In this document: one piece after another, positions 27,115 to 34,851 of the stretch
Layout: the number at the start of each line of letters is the position of its first letter
Numbering within the stretch: the first letter of the stretch is position 1
Assembly (NCBI RefSeq): GCF_030159995.1
Contig: NZ_BSNM01000003.1
Span: forward strand, 248,001 to 312,000
Direction: 5' to 3'
Length of the DNA: 64,000 bases
Origin: Litoribrevibacter albus
GTDB lineage: Bacteria; Pseudomonadota; Gammaproteobacteria; Pseudomonadales; Litoribrevibacteraceae
Notes under the pieces: generated by a model
Database searches by the model: none
What the model was told of the DNA's origin: nothing
What the model saw: the letters and a program-made list of their open reading frames with translations, nothing else
Translations under genes and position numbers: made by a program

Positions 27115-28214
27115 AGATCAGTCCACCAGCGGGTTGTATCTTCATTGCCCTGGATGTTTATGGGTTGTCCCATTTTCGGTGTCAGTACATTAACTTTGTG
27201 AATTTGCGACAGCTGAGTGATTTGTTCAAACGGATCTTGCCAGGAGTGCATTGCCAGATTAAAGGTTCCGTTATGAATGGGCATCATGCGTCGACCTTGT
27301 AGATCTATGTGAGCTTGCATACTCTGTTCAGGGAGCATGTGAATTGTGGCCCAGCTCGGGTGGTACGCTCCTGTTTCTACCAAGGTTAAGTCGAAGGGAC
27401 CGTATTTTTCGCCAATCTCTTTAAAACCGTTGAAGTAGCCTGTGTCGCCGGAAAAGAATACGCGAGTGTCATTACTCTTGATAACATAAGACGACCACAA
27501 GCTCTTATCCCGATCGCTAAGCCCTCGACCTGAAAAATGTTGAGCAGGCGTACTGACAACATGTACTTCATCAATTCTAATCGATTCCCACCAATCCAGC
27601 TCAGTGATTCTTTCATCTGAGACGCCCCAGGCAATCAGATCGTTTTTATTACCCAGTGGGACAACAAAATTCGTTACCTTGTGAGCCAGTTGCTTAATGC
27701 TTTGCTTATCTAAGTGGTCGTAATGATTGTGTGATATGAGCACTGCATCGAGTGGCGGTAAGTCTTCAATAGATATTGGGGGTTGATGAAAGCGTTTTGG
27801 ACCAATGAAAGAGAAGGGGGACGCCCGATCTGAAAAAACAGGATCTATTAAAATTAACTGCCCTGATATTTTTAATAAAAGAGTTGAGTGCCCAAGTCGC
27901 CAAATGGTGTCTTCTGACGCAGATAGAATGTTTTCGGTCAAAATAGCTTGAACCGGAATCTTTGTTTTAGGTTCAGTCTCTACAGCGCGGTGTTTGTAAT
28001 ATTCTTTCGCGTAGTTAGCCAGGTTACTCCACTTAAACTCTACCGTTTTGTTGGACGTATTGTGAAACTTTCCATTTGAGTAATGACTGGATTTCGACAC
28101 TTCTTCAAGGCTGTTAGGGGCTTTTGAATTTAAGGCACCGACAGACATAGCAGAGACTCCCATAATAGAAATAAGTGTGGTTGAAATAAGCAGAAGACGT
28201 TTTCGTTTAATCAT
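27111..28214 (-). CDS. Metallo-beta-lactamase-fold hydrolase (NAPE-PLD/UlaG-like)
   Basis: The 367-residue protein has an N-terminal signal or membrane anchor (about 6-27) and the MBL metal motif HNHYDH (162-167), preceded by LGHSTLLLKISGQLILIDPVFSDRA in pieces and followed by FSGDTGYFNGFKEIG and MPIHNGTFNLAMH. This pattern is that of NAPE-PLD-like phosphodiesterases, acting on an unknown phospholipid or phosphoester. It is divergent from a TetR gene with a palindrome just upstream of its start, so its expression is probably repressed by that regulator. Confidence 0.88.
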   Translation of the reverse strand: MIKRKRLLLISTTLISIMGVSAMSVGALNSKAPNSLEEVSKSSHYSNGKFHNTSNKTVEFKWSNLANYAKEYYKHRAVETEPKTKIPVQAILTENILSASEDTIWRLGHSTLLLKISGQLILIDPVFSDRASPFSFIGPKRFHQPPISIEDLPPLDAVLISHNHYDHLDKQSIKQLAHKVTNFVVPLGNKNDLIAWGVSDERITELDWWESIRIDEVHVVSTPAQHFSGRGLSDRDKSLWSSYVIKSNDTRVFFSGDTGYFNGFKEIGEKYGPFDLTLVETGAYHPSWATIHMLPEQSMQAHIDLQGRRMMPIHNGTFNLAMHSWQDPFEQITQLSQIHKVNVLTPKMGQPINIQGNEDTTRWWTDL

Positions 28215-28231
28215 AATATTTGATGTCTTAT

Positions 28232-28252
28232 TAAACTACACTGTGTAGTGTA
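28232..28252. promoter_or_regulatory. Palindrome between MBL hydrolase and TetR genes, candidate operator
   Basis: TAAACTACA-CTG-TGTAGTGTA is an inverted repeat with 8 of 9 positions matching, 18 bases upstream of the hydrolase start codon. A related short palindrome AGTGTTTACACT lies at 28318-28329, nearer the TetR gene. Both share ACACT/AGTGT. Confidence 0.6.
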
Positions 28253-28335
28253 ATTATGTTTTTTGAAAAGTAAACTGATAAGTGTAAAATTGTCGACCAA
28301 TGGCCGACTGAAGGTTTAGTGTTTACACTCTGTAA

Positions 28336-28395
28336 GTTTGAAGGTTATAGGTTTGAAGGTTGTAGATTTGAAGGTTGCAAGTTGAATGGTTGATC
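28336..28395 (+). repeat. 15-bp tandem repeat running into the TetR start codon
   Basis: GTTTGAAGGTTATAG, GTTTGAAGGTTGTAG and ATTTGAAGGTTGCAA follow one another (28336-28380), and a degenerate fourth copy GTTGAATGGTTGATC (28381-28395) contains the ATG at 28386. The GAAGGT in each unit resembles a ribosome-binding site. Confidence 0.85.
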
Positions 28396-29018
28396 AAAAG
28401 AGTGAGTCTCAAAAGAAACGTTCCGTCTCAGAGCAAAAGCGCCAATCTATTTTGGATGCAGCCAAAGAAACCTTTGTTGAGCAAGGGTATTTAGCGACGA
28501 GTATGGATGCCGTGGCTGCGAAAGCGGGAGTCTCCAAGCGAACTGTGTACAATCACTTTCCAAGCAAGGAAGTACTTTTTAGCTCCATTATTTTAGAACT
28601 GCTGAATCAAACTCAGGGGATTATGCAGTTTAGCTTTGATGCTCAAACTCCTGTTCGGCCCCAGCTCATAGAGATTGCCCGACTCAAGATGCAGCTTTTT
28701 TCGAACGAAGATTCTTTACCGCTAACACGATTGATCTTGTCTGAAACCATTCGTGATCCTGAAAAAATGATGAGGGTATTGTCGGAATTAGAAGAGGCTG
28801 AAGCTGGGTTTATTCATTTTCTTGATGAGGCTGGCAAGGCGGGAAAACTAAGAATTTCTAATAGTCAGCGGGCTGCTAACCAGTTCTTTAGTCTTATTAA
28901 GGGTGAGATTTTTTGGCCAATGATTTTAAAGGGAAAATCGTTTCCCGATGACCAAACATGTCTGCAAGTTATTGAAGAAGCAACAGATATGTTCCTTGCC
29001 TATTATGGTAACGACTAA
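28386..29018 (+). CDS. TetR/AcrR-family transcriptional regulator
   Basis: The 210-residue protein has a helix-turn-helix at about 17-62 (ILDAAKETFVEQGYLATS, AGVSKRTVYNHFPSKE) and a C-terminal regulatory domain with SETIRDPEKMMRVLSELEEAE, like the AefR/AcrR_C group. It is divergent from the MBL-fold hydrolase gene, its likely target. The ATG lies inside the fourth unit of a 15-bp tandem repeat; the preceding GAAGGT at 28371-28376 could serve as ribosome-binding site. Confidence 0.9.
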   Translation: MVDQKSESQKKRSVSEQKRQSILDAAKETFVEQGYLATSMDAVAAKAGVSKRTVYNHFPSKEVLFSSIILELLNQTQGIMQFSFDAQTPVRPQLIEIARLKMQLFSNEDSLPLTRLILSETIRDPEKMMRVLSELEEAEAGFIHFLDEAGKAGKLRISNSQRAANQFFSLIKGEIFWPMILKGKSFPDDQTCLQVIEEATDMFLAYYGND

Positions 29019-29099
29019 CAGGCCAAGATTATTGTTCTCTTACCCGTCATCAGTAAACTCTATACTTATAGAACCATCCAGGGATTAGGGAGGATTTAT

Positions 29100-29636
29100 A
29101 TGTTAGGTGTGTACTTGTCAGGGTTGAAGAGCTTTATCAGTGAGCGTTTTGGTGCTGATGTTTGGGAATCAAGTGTACCAGAGACGTTGGAAAACCAGGT
29201 TCAATACGGCAAGCCTGGTAGTACTTTTGATTTTGAACTGTTTTCTATTTTGACTCCTGTGGCTGAGCAAGTCGATGTGCCAGTTTCTGAACTTCTCAAG
29301 ATGTTTGGCCGATATATCTTTCCTCGTTTGCTTGATTTTATGCCAGAAGCCCGCGAGCAGGACATGTCTTTTCGCAGCTTTATGATCAGTGTTGATCGTG
29401 TTGTTCACAAGGATGTGCAAAGGCTCTATCCCGATGTTCGAGTTCCTAAAATCGAGTTCATTCAGCAAGCCAATAAGTTAACCATGTTTTATCGTTCTGA
29501 ACGTAAGCTGTGTTATTTGGCAGAAGGCTTAATTATCGGTGCAGCAGATTTCTTTCAGGAACAAATCGAGTTACGACATCTTATGTGCATGCATCATGGT
29601 GCTGACTATTGTGAGATAGAAATTATTATTCAGTAA
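29100..29636 (+). CDS. H-NOX (heme NO/oxygen-binding) sensor protein
   Basis: This 178-residue stand-alone heme NO-binding domain has the proximal heme ligand His103 in VDRVVHKDVQRLYP (His seven residues before the Tyr-Pro, as in guanylate cyclase beta), and the heme-propionate motif YxSxR as Tyr131-Ser133-Arg135 in FYRSERKLC. The C-terminal MCMHHGADYCEIEI is typical of the bacterial group. H-NOX proteins bind NO and usually act on a neighbouring histidine kinase or diguanylate cyclase; none is adjacent. AGGGAGG precedes the ATG. Confidence 0.92.
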   Translation: MLGVYLSGLKSFISERFGADVWESSVPETLENQVQYGKPGSTFDFELFSILTPVAEQVDVPVSELLKMFGRYIFPRLLDFMPEAREQDMSFRSFMISVDRVVHKDVQRLYPDVRVPKIEFIQQANKLTMFYRSERKLCYLAEGLIIGAADFFQEQIELRHLMCMHHGADYCEIEIIIQ

Positions 29637-29833
29637 TGGCCTGTTTTCTCTCTTTTTGTGCCTTCTCTTTTCGTTCGTTTTCTTTTGTTTATAGCTCTTG
29701 TTTTAAACCTGCTGGACTTCAATAACCTTACACTGTAAGGTTTGCATGACCTATTATGATGCCTGGTGAGTTTTCGGGGCAGTTAACGTGATTAGGTTTG
29801 TTATGGGATGGTTTTCTTACGATAAGGTGCAAT

Positions 29834-30655
29834 ATGGCGCTCACCAGTTCACATCAGGCAGGGATTGACATTAAGGTACGAAAGCCGAGTTTTGATTTTA
29901 CTTCTGTGCCTGAAATATGGTTGTCGACTGCCCAAACCTCTCATTTCATGAATGCTTTGTCTGTATTCATTCCCGCCACTGAACGTCTTGTTATCGATAT
30001 CCTGCGACGAAGGATACCAGGGGTTCATAACCCTCAGTTGCGCGTTGAGGTGTTGCAGCTCATAAAGCAAGAAGGAACTCATGCACGTCTTCATCGCTTG
30101 GCCAATCAACAATTGGCTGAGGCTGGCTTCTCTGCAATTGAGGGACTAACGCATTGGCAAGTAAAGGCATTCGAGTTTTTGATTAAGTTCATGCCAACCT
30201 CTTTCGTCACGTCTATCCCGGCCGCGATGGAACATTTTACGGTTAATATCAGTCGCGCTGTACTGATTGAACAAAAATATTGGCAGGGAAATACAGAGGA
30301 GAATGAAGCCGTTCGATTCTTAATCTGGCATGCCGGGGAAGAATTGGAACACCAAGCGGTATGCTTTGATGTCTATCGGGAATTCGGTCATAAGCCATTA
30401 TGGTTTAGCTTGTCTTTAATACTTTTTTGGATGCCGCTTTCTGCGCTCAGTACTTATCTGGTACAGGGCTATTTCCTGGCGAAAAGTCGTCGGTTGAAAA
30501 CACTGACGGACTGGCGACGTTGGGCTGGTTTTATAGGAGACAGTTTGCCGTTATTTTTTAGTGGGGCTTGGAAATACTGTCGAAAAGGCTACACGCCTTG
30601 GACAAAGGACCAGCTAAGGCTTCTTCAAAATACCAATTCGGATAAGGTTCCTTAG
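29834..30655 (+). CDS. Metal-dependent hydrolase family protein (COG3687)
   Basis: The 273-residue protein belongs to the ferritin-like 'metal-dependent hydrolase' family (PF10118). Conserved pieces are KQEGTHARLHRLAN, AAMEHFTVNIS and WHAGEELEHQAVCFDVY, whose Glu/His residues fit a di-iron site. A hydrophobic helix pair near 190-225 suggests membrane contact. The biological reaction is unknown; the family is often regulated together with lipid or solvent-response genes. ATG at 29834 follows AAGGTG; an in-frame upstream start at 29798 is less likely. Confidence 0.85.
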   Translation: MALTSSHQAGIDIKVRKPSFDFTSVPEIWLSTAQTSHFMNALSVFIPATERLVIDILRRRIPGVHNPQLRVEVLQLIKQEGTHARLHRLANQQLAEAGFSAIEGLTHWQVKAFEFLIKFMPTSFVTSIPAAMEHFTVNISRAVLIEQKYWQGNTEENEAVRFLIWHAGEELEHQAVCFDVYREFGHKPLWFSLSLILFWMPLSALSTYLVQGYFLAKSRRLKTLTDWRRWAGFIGDSLPLFFSGAWKYCRKGYTPWTKDQLRLLQNTNSDKVP

Positions 30656-30679
30656 GCTTTGAGAAATCTTCCACTGCTC

Positions 30680-31456
30680 TTATTTCTCGGTAGGCGTAAT
30701 TTGGTTTTTTATTGAATCTTTAAACCAGAGATATTTTTGCGACTGATGCCATTTTTTGTAGAGTCTTTCTAATTCTCCTGATAAGTAAATACTTTTCATG
30801 CCCTGTTCATATAACTCAATGAGTCTGGGGGTATGGTCATTTTTAGCAAAGGCAAGATAGAGTTTTTTACCGGGCAGGGCTTGTTCCAACTGAAATTGAC
30901 TGATATCCATATGTTCTTGTTTTGCTGCTTCCTTAACGCCTTGCTCGTAATCAAGAAGCACTTCAATACGCCCAGCCGATAACATTTTTAATCCTTGTTG
31001 GGTGTTATTTACTTCTATTAATTCTATGGGAAAGTTTAAGTAATCAGAAAAATCATAGCCTCGCACCCAGGCTAATCGAGCAGGGCTGAGTGACTCTATC
31101 TTTTTCCACTGAATGAGCGATGGATCGAAGAGCGCAACAACTGGGTCTTCGACGGCAAAGTGAATCTGAGGAAATACATAGTCTGATTGCGGTAGATAGT
31201 ATTCTGCAACCAGTACATCTTTTTTCCTTGTGCTGACGAGTCTTTTCGCTCGCTTCCAGGGCACCGTCTGTAAATTTAATTCAATGCCTTTTGGTTGATA
31301 AATGGCTTTCAAAATATCCCAGTACAAGCCAGAACCATCTTTGTTGGTATAGTCTTTCCACTCTTCGCACACAATTTCAACTCGGGGGAAACTGTTTTCA
31401 GCAAAGTTTGGATCTGAATGAAGCAAAAGCAGTAAGGTTACAGCCAGATATCTCAT
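30680..31456 (-). CDS. Orphan periplasmic solute-binding protein, family 3-like
   Basis: A signal peptide (about 1-19) is followed by an SBP family 3-like fold: VEIVCEEWKDYTNKDGSGLYWDILKAI in pieces, the motif VPWKRAKRLV at about 64-73, and a C-terminal ELERLYKKWHQ helix. At 258 residues it is a normal binding protein, with no transporter genes near. Convergent with the metal-dependent hydrolase gene. It shares the P-[FW]-[KR]-R motif with other orphan binding proteins in this window. Confidence 0.8.
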   Translation of the reverse strand: MRYLAVTLLLLLHSDPNFAENSFPRVEIVCEEWKDYTNKDGSGLYWDILKAIYQPKGIELNLQTVPWKRAKRLVSTRKKDVLVAEYYLPQSDYVFPQIHFAVEDPVVALFDPSLIQWKKIESLSPARLAWVRGYDFSDYLNFPIELIEVNNTQQGLKMLSAGRIEVLLDYEQGVKEAAKQEHMDISQFQLEQALPGKKLYLAFAKNDHTPRLIELYEQGMKSIYLSGELERLYKKWHQSQKYLWFKDSIKNQITPTEK

Positions 31457-31819
31457 TCCTGAGAGCCTCAGTACACGAACATATTATCTTATACGCTAAG
31501 GTTGAGCTTAGCAGATTTCTGGTTTTCTTAGGATCGGATAGGCGGTCGCTCCAACCGCTATACTTTATTATTGAGTTTTTTATTTGTAGACTTATGCCTC
31601 CTACAGGAGAGTAGGGTGAAGGCATACCCTTCGATATTCTGTGACGGTCATGGAAGGACGTCGGTGATATCTCTTTTCGTTTTCTCTTCGTACGATTAGT
31701 TTAAGTTCATTCTTCGCAACTTCATTTCAACGTATATCCGGAAGCCCGCAGTATTTGTCTGCTTTTTCGCTGTTTGTTGTTTATGGCCGTTTTCTAAAAT
31801 CATAATAAAAGGAAGAAAC
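31457..31819. other. Intergenic region, no gene seen
   Basis: About 360 bases between the starts of divergent genes. Short hairpins (for example GAAGG / CCTTC at about 31620-31635) are present, but no tRNA, known riboswitch pattern or supported open frame was found. It must contain the promoters of both flanking genes. Confidence 0.6.
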
Positions 31820-32713
31820 ATGACGTTAAGGATTGTTTTAAGCATTTTGCTAGGTTGGATGTCGTTTTTTGCGTTTGCTGAAGAAGCAGAAGTTTCGCAG
31901 GAAGAGCAGGAATATTTGTCTTGGGCAAAAGACATTTGGGACAGCTTGGATCGCCAAACAGGGGAAATCAAGTTGCCAGAAGCGGGTGCGGTGTTAAACG
32001 TACCTGAAAATTTCTATTACCTTGGTCCACAAGATGCAGAAAAAGTATTGGTTGATGTGTGGGGAAATCCACCAGGGCAACTATCGTTAGGGATGTTGTT
32101 TCCTGAGGGCATGACGCCGTTCGACGGTGACTCATGGGCGGTGACCATTAACTATGAAGAAGATGGTTATGTGTCTGATGAGGATGCTGATGAGATCGAT
32201 TACGAAGAATTGCTTGATGAAATGAAGGCCGATGCCAAGGCGACGAACAAAGCTCGTAAAGAAGCCGGCTATGACACCATCGAGATCATTGGTTGGGCTG
32301 CGCCTCCATACTATGATTCGGTTGAGAAAAAATTACATTGGGCGAAGGAAATTCAGTTCGGAAGCGATGAAAATCACACCCTGAACTACAACATTCGTGT
32401 GCTAGGTCGTAAAGGTGTATTGGTGCTTAACTTCATTGCTGGAATGAATCAGAAACAGACCATTGATTCTAATATTTCTACGGTACTAGCATTGGCTTCG
32501 TTTGACGAAGGTTCTCAATACAGCGACTTTGATCCTGAAATTGATAAGGTGGCAGCTTATGGCTTAGGTGCATTAGTGGCGGGCAAAGTGATCGCTAAGA
32601 CTGGCATCTTGGCAGCAGCCCTTTTGTTCCTTAAAAAGTTTGGTGTTTTTATCCTTGTGGGAATTGGTGCCATCTTTAAATCGTTGTTCTCTCGTAAGAA
32701 GTCAGACGATTAA
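31820..32713 (+). CDS. DUF2167 membrane protein
   Basis: The 297-residue protein has a signal peptide (1-20, ending FAFAEE), an extracytoplasmic domain with LPEAGAVLNVPENFYYLGP and VLVDVWGNPP typical of DUF2167, an acidic stretch (EDADEIDYEELLDEM), and two C-terminal membrane helices (about 242-262 and 265-288). The family's role is unknown. AAGGAAG precedes the ATG, and a strong terminator follows. Confidence 0.88.
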   Translation: MTLRIVLSILLGWMSFFAFAEEAEVSQEEQEYLSWAKDIWDSLDRQTGEIKLPEAGAVLNVPENFYYLGPQDAEKVLVDVWGNPPGQLSLGMLFPEGMTPFDGDSWAVTINYEEDGYVSDEDADEIDYEELLDEMKADAKATNKARKEAGYDTIEIIGWAAPPYYDSVEKKLHWAKEIQFGSDENHTLNYNIRVLGRKGVLVLNFIAGMNQKQTIDSNISTVLALASFDEGSQYSDFDPEIDKVAAYGLGALVAGKVIAKTGILAAALLFLKKFGVFILVGIGAIFKSLFSRKKSDD

Positions 32714-32740
32714 GTTAAAAGCTTGCTATCTGTGTTGTAG

Positions 32741-32764
32741 AGGGAGCCAATGGCTCCCTTTTTT
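32741..32764 (+). terminator. Terminator of the DUF2167 gene
   Basis: AGGGAGCC / GGCTCCCT forms an 8-bp stem with an AAT loop, followed by TTTTT. Confidence 0.92.
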
Positions 32765-32953
32765 ATGCTTGCTTCAAACGTTTCTTTTTCAAGCCGCTCT
32801 TTTTAAGTAAAGTGATACGTCTGTTGTTTGGCTTGGCCGGCAATATTGTTTGAACCAAACCTATAAATTTAAATTGATCGTTTGATTGATTTACTCATTA
32901 ATGTCGTGCAAAGTGTTGGTTGTCCGTTTCCTTATTACATTGGAGAGTAACGT

Positions 32954-33448
32954 ATGACACCACTTAAAAAATATTGGAGCGACATTGTTAACGTAGTAAC
33001 CACAGGACAACGATCGAGCATGCATTGTGCCATTGCATCGGTAGGGGAGAATGGGGTTCCTAATATCACGCCGATTGGTACAGTCTTTCTCAGAGACGAT
33101 CAAACCGCCTTCTTTTTTGACACTTACACCTCTCAACTGGCAGAGAACCTCAAGCACAATCCGAATATTTGTCTGATGGCGGTTAATACCAAGACTTCTT
33201 TTTGGTTAAGCTCGTTTTTGAAAGGAAAGTTCAAATCAGCGCCCGGTGTACGTCTCTACGGGACGGTGGGTGAACTAAGAGAAGCAACTGGTGAAGAAGT
33301 GACCGCTATCGCTCAACGTATTAAGCCTCTGGCGTGGACCAAAGGCAGTAAATTGCTGTGGTCTGATTTCACTCATGTCAGAGACATTCAGTTATCGGAT
33401 TTCAGACCGGTTCAATACCCCAAAATGATGGAGCATCTTTGGAATTAA
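32954..33448 (+). CDS. Pyridoxamine 5'-phosphate oxidase-family protein
   Basis: The 164-residue split-barrel protein binds FMN or a related cofactor in this family. Features include CAIASVGENGVPNITPIGTV at the barrel start and AVNTKTSFWLSSFLKG, then VRLYGTVGELREATGEE. It is too short and divergent to be PdxH, and the substrate is unknown; F420/FMN-dependent or heme-related reactions are possible. GGAGAG precedes the ATG. Confidence 0.82.
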   Translation: MTPLKKYWSDIVNVVTTGQRSSMHCAIASVGENGVPNITPIGTVFLRDDQTAFFFDTYTSQLAENLKHNPNICLMAVNTKTSFWLSSFLKGKFKSAPGVRLYGTVGELREATGEEVTAIAQRIKPLAWTKGSKLLWSDFTHVRDIQLSDFRPVQYPKMMEHLWN

Positions 33449-33478
33449 TCGGTTGTTATTTAATTAATTTCTAATCTT

Positions 33479-33509
33479 CGAACCATGTTGGTAATTACCT
33501 CATGGTTCG
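33479..33509 (+). terminator. Nested hairpin after the PPOX-family gene
   Basis: CGAACCATG / CATGGTTCG forms a perfect 9-bp stem enclosing a GGTAATTACC palindrome (33490-33499). A weak T-rich stretch follows. It could terminate the upstream gene or act as an operator for the next one. Confidence 0.5.
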
Positions 33510-33602
33510 CTCTTTGTTCGCAGTTTTAACCCTTGTTTGGTCCGTTATTCTTCTCTGTTGAGACTTTCAGCTATAGTTGTGCTGAGGGTGGGGGATAATG
33601 TT

Positions 33603-34496
33603 GTGATCACAGATAGACTAAATAATCCATTGATTTGGGCTGCTTTCCTTGGTGTTTTTTTCGTATGTTGTAGTGCGAATACTCATGCAGAAAAGGCCAT
33701 AAAGTGGCTTGAAATGGATGCGCCTCCTTATCATATTCAACAGGGTGAGACTAAAAATCAGGGGGTTGTAGATAAAATTACCAATCTTTTGCAGCAATAC
33801 ATGCCTGATTATCAACACTCTGAAAGAGTGATGAACTTGCCCCGGGTGGTTGAGGTAATGCGGGTTGGGCAGAACGTCTGTCACGGGTCTTTGTATAGAA
33901 CCCCTGAACGAGAGGGTATCGCCTATTTTTCAGCTGTACCTTCAACCATGTTCCCGCCGGTAGGCATTACTATCCGGCAGGAAGATTTTGACCGGTTTGG
34001 AAAAAAATCCCATGTGTCGATAAAACGAATATTGTCTGATCGGATTTTCAGAGGAGGCATCTCAACCGGGCGTTCATACGGCAAAGTGCTCGATGAGCTT
34101 CTGTCTGAATTTGACCAGACAGCACGATTAGAGCGTCGCTCAGGAGATGACATCTATCGTGGCCTGATTAATATGCTGATTCTGGGTAGGGTTGATTATG
34201 TGTTGGGGTCTCCAATGGAATCGGGTTATGTGCGGCATAGCCTTGGTAATAAATGGCACGTTGTGAACCTTATGGTGGATGAACACAGTACGTATGATTT
34301 TGGCTATGTGGCTTGTTCTAAAACCGAGTGGGGCAAGCAGGTAATGGGCGACATTAATCGCCTGCTGTTACAATTACGTCCTCTTGATATTTATAAAGCC
34401 TTTTTTACTCAATGGTTGGATGAACTCAGCCAATCGTCTTTCGAAAAAGCCTATCAGCAGCAATTTTTAACCCGTGGCTTGAGCGTTAAACCATGA
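33603..34496 (+). CDS. Orphan periplasmic solute-binding-like protein
   Basis: The start is taken as GTG at 33603, with GGGGG 8 bases upstream, giving a signal peptide MITDRLNNPLIWAAFLGVFF... cut near NTHAEK. The mature protein (about 270 residues) follows the SBP family 3-like pattern with IKWLEMDAPPYHI, NLPRVVEVMR and GISTGRSYGKVLDELL. It resembles the TIGR02285-type conserved proteins. No transporter genes are near. The longer frame from 33537 would precede the signal with unsuitable residues. Confidence 0.75.
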   Translation: MITDRLNNPLIWAAFLGVFFVCCSANTHAEKAIKWLEMDAPPYHIQQGETKNQGVVDKITNLLQQYMPDYQHSERVMNLPRVVEVMRVGQNVCHGSLYRTPEREGIAYFSAVPSTMFPPVGITIRQEDFDRFGKKSHVSIKRILSDRIFRGGISTGRSYGKVLDELLSEFDQTARLERRSGDDIYRGLINMLILGRVDYVLGSPMESGYVRHSLGNKWHVVNLMVDEHSTYDFGYVACSKTEWGKQVMGDINRLLLQLRPLDIYKAFFTQWLDELSQSSFEKAYQQQFLTRGLSVKP

Positions 34497-34851
34497 TCTT
34501 TTGTTGAATCCTTTTTTGTTGATTCTGCTGTGTGTTAATCCTGGTCTCTTGCTCAACTCCGGTGTTTTTTCGAACAGGAGATCAGATCGTTAAGTCGCGT
34601 ATTTGCTACGATAGCTATTATGCCGATTCGGATACTGCTATGAACTTGGCTATATATTGACCTCTTAGATCATTAGGTGATTTTTGTATTTGAGGTTAGA
34701 CTCTCTCTGGCCCGAACATTACGCTTAAGATCGTTGGTTCTTTTCAAGCGAAAAACATTAGTTCTTTTTAAGCGAAAGAGACTTCGGGCTAGATGTTTCA
34801 GCTTTTCATGTGAACTTTTTTGTTGGTAAAAACAGTATAAGGATGTACTGA
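34497..34851. other. Intergenic region with tandem repeat and long-range inverted repeats
   Basis: About 355 bases. No supported gene. The right half contains a 24-bp tandem duplication enclosed by two nested pairs of inverted repeats (34710-34789), just upstream of the signal peptidase-like gene. Confidence 0.7.
34710..34789 (+). repeat. Structured element: nested inverted repeats enclosing a 24-bp duplication
   Basis: Outer arms GCCCGAA (34710-34716) / TTCGGGC (34783-34789) and inner arms CGCTTAA (34722-34728) / TTAAGCG (34767-34773) enclose two copies of a 24-base unit (34734-34757 and 34758-34781) sharing TTnGTTCTTTTnAAGCGAAA. The element lies 62 bases before the next start codon. Confidence 0.6.

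Noticed and set aside
28336-28395. Possible CRISPR-like array
   Set aside because: Units are 15 bases in direct contact with no spacers and there are no cas genes.
31576-31640. Possible riboswitch in the divergent gap before the DUF2167 gene
   Set aside because: The stems are short and no known riboswitch core could be matched by eye; it is also more than 180 bases from the start codon.
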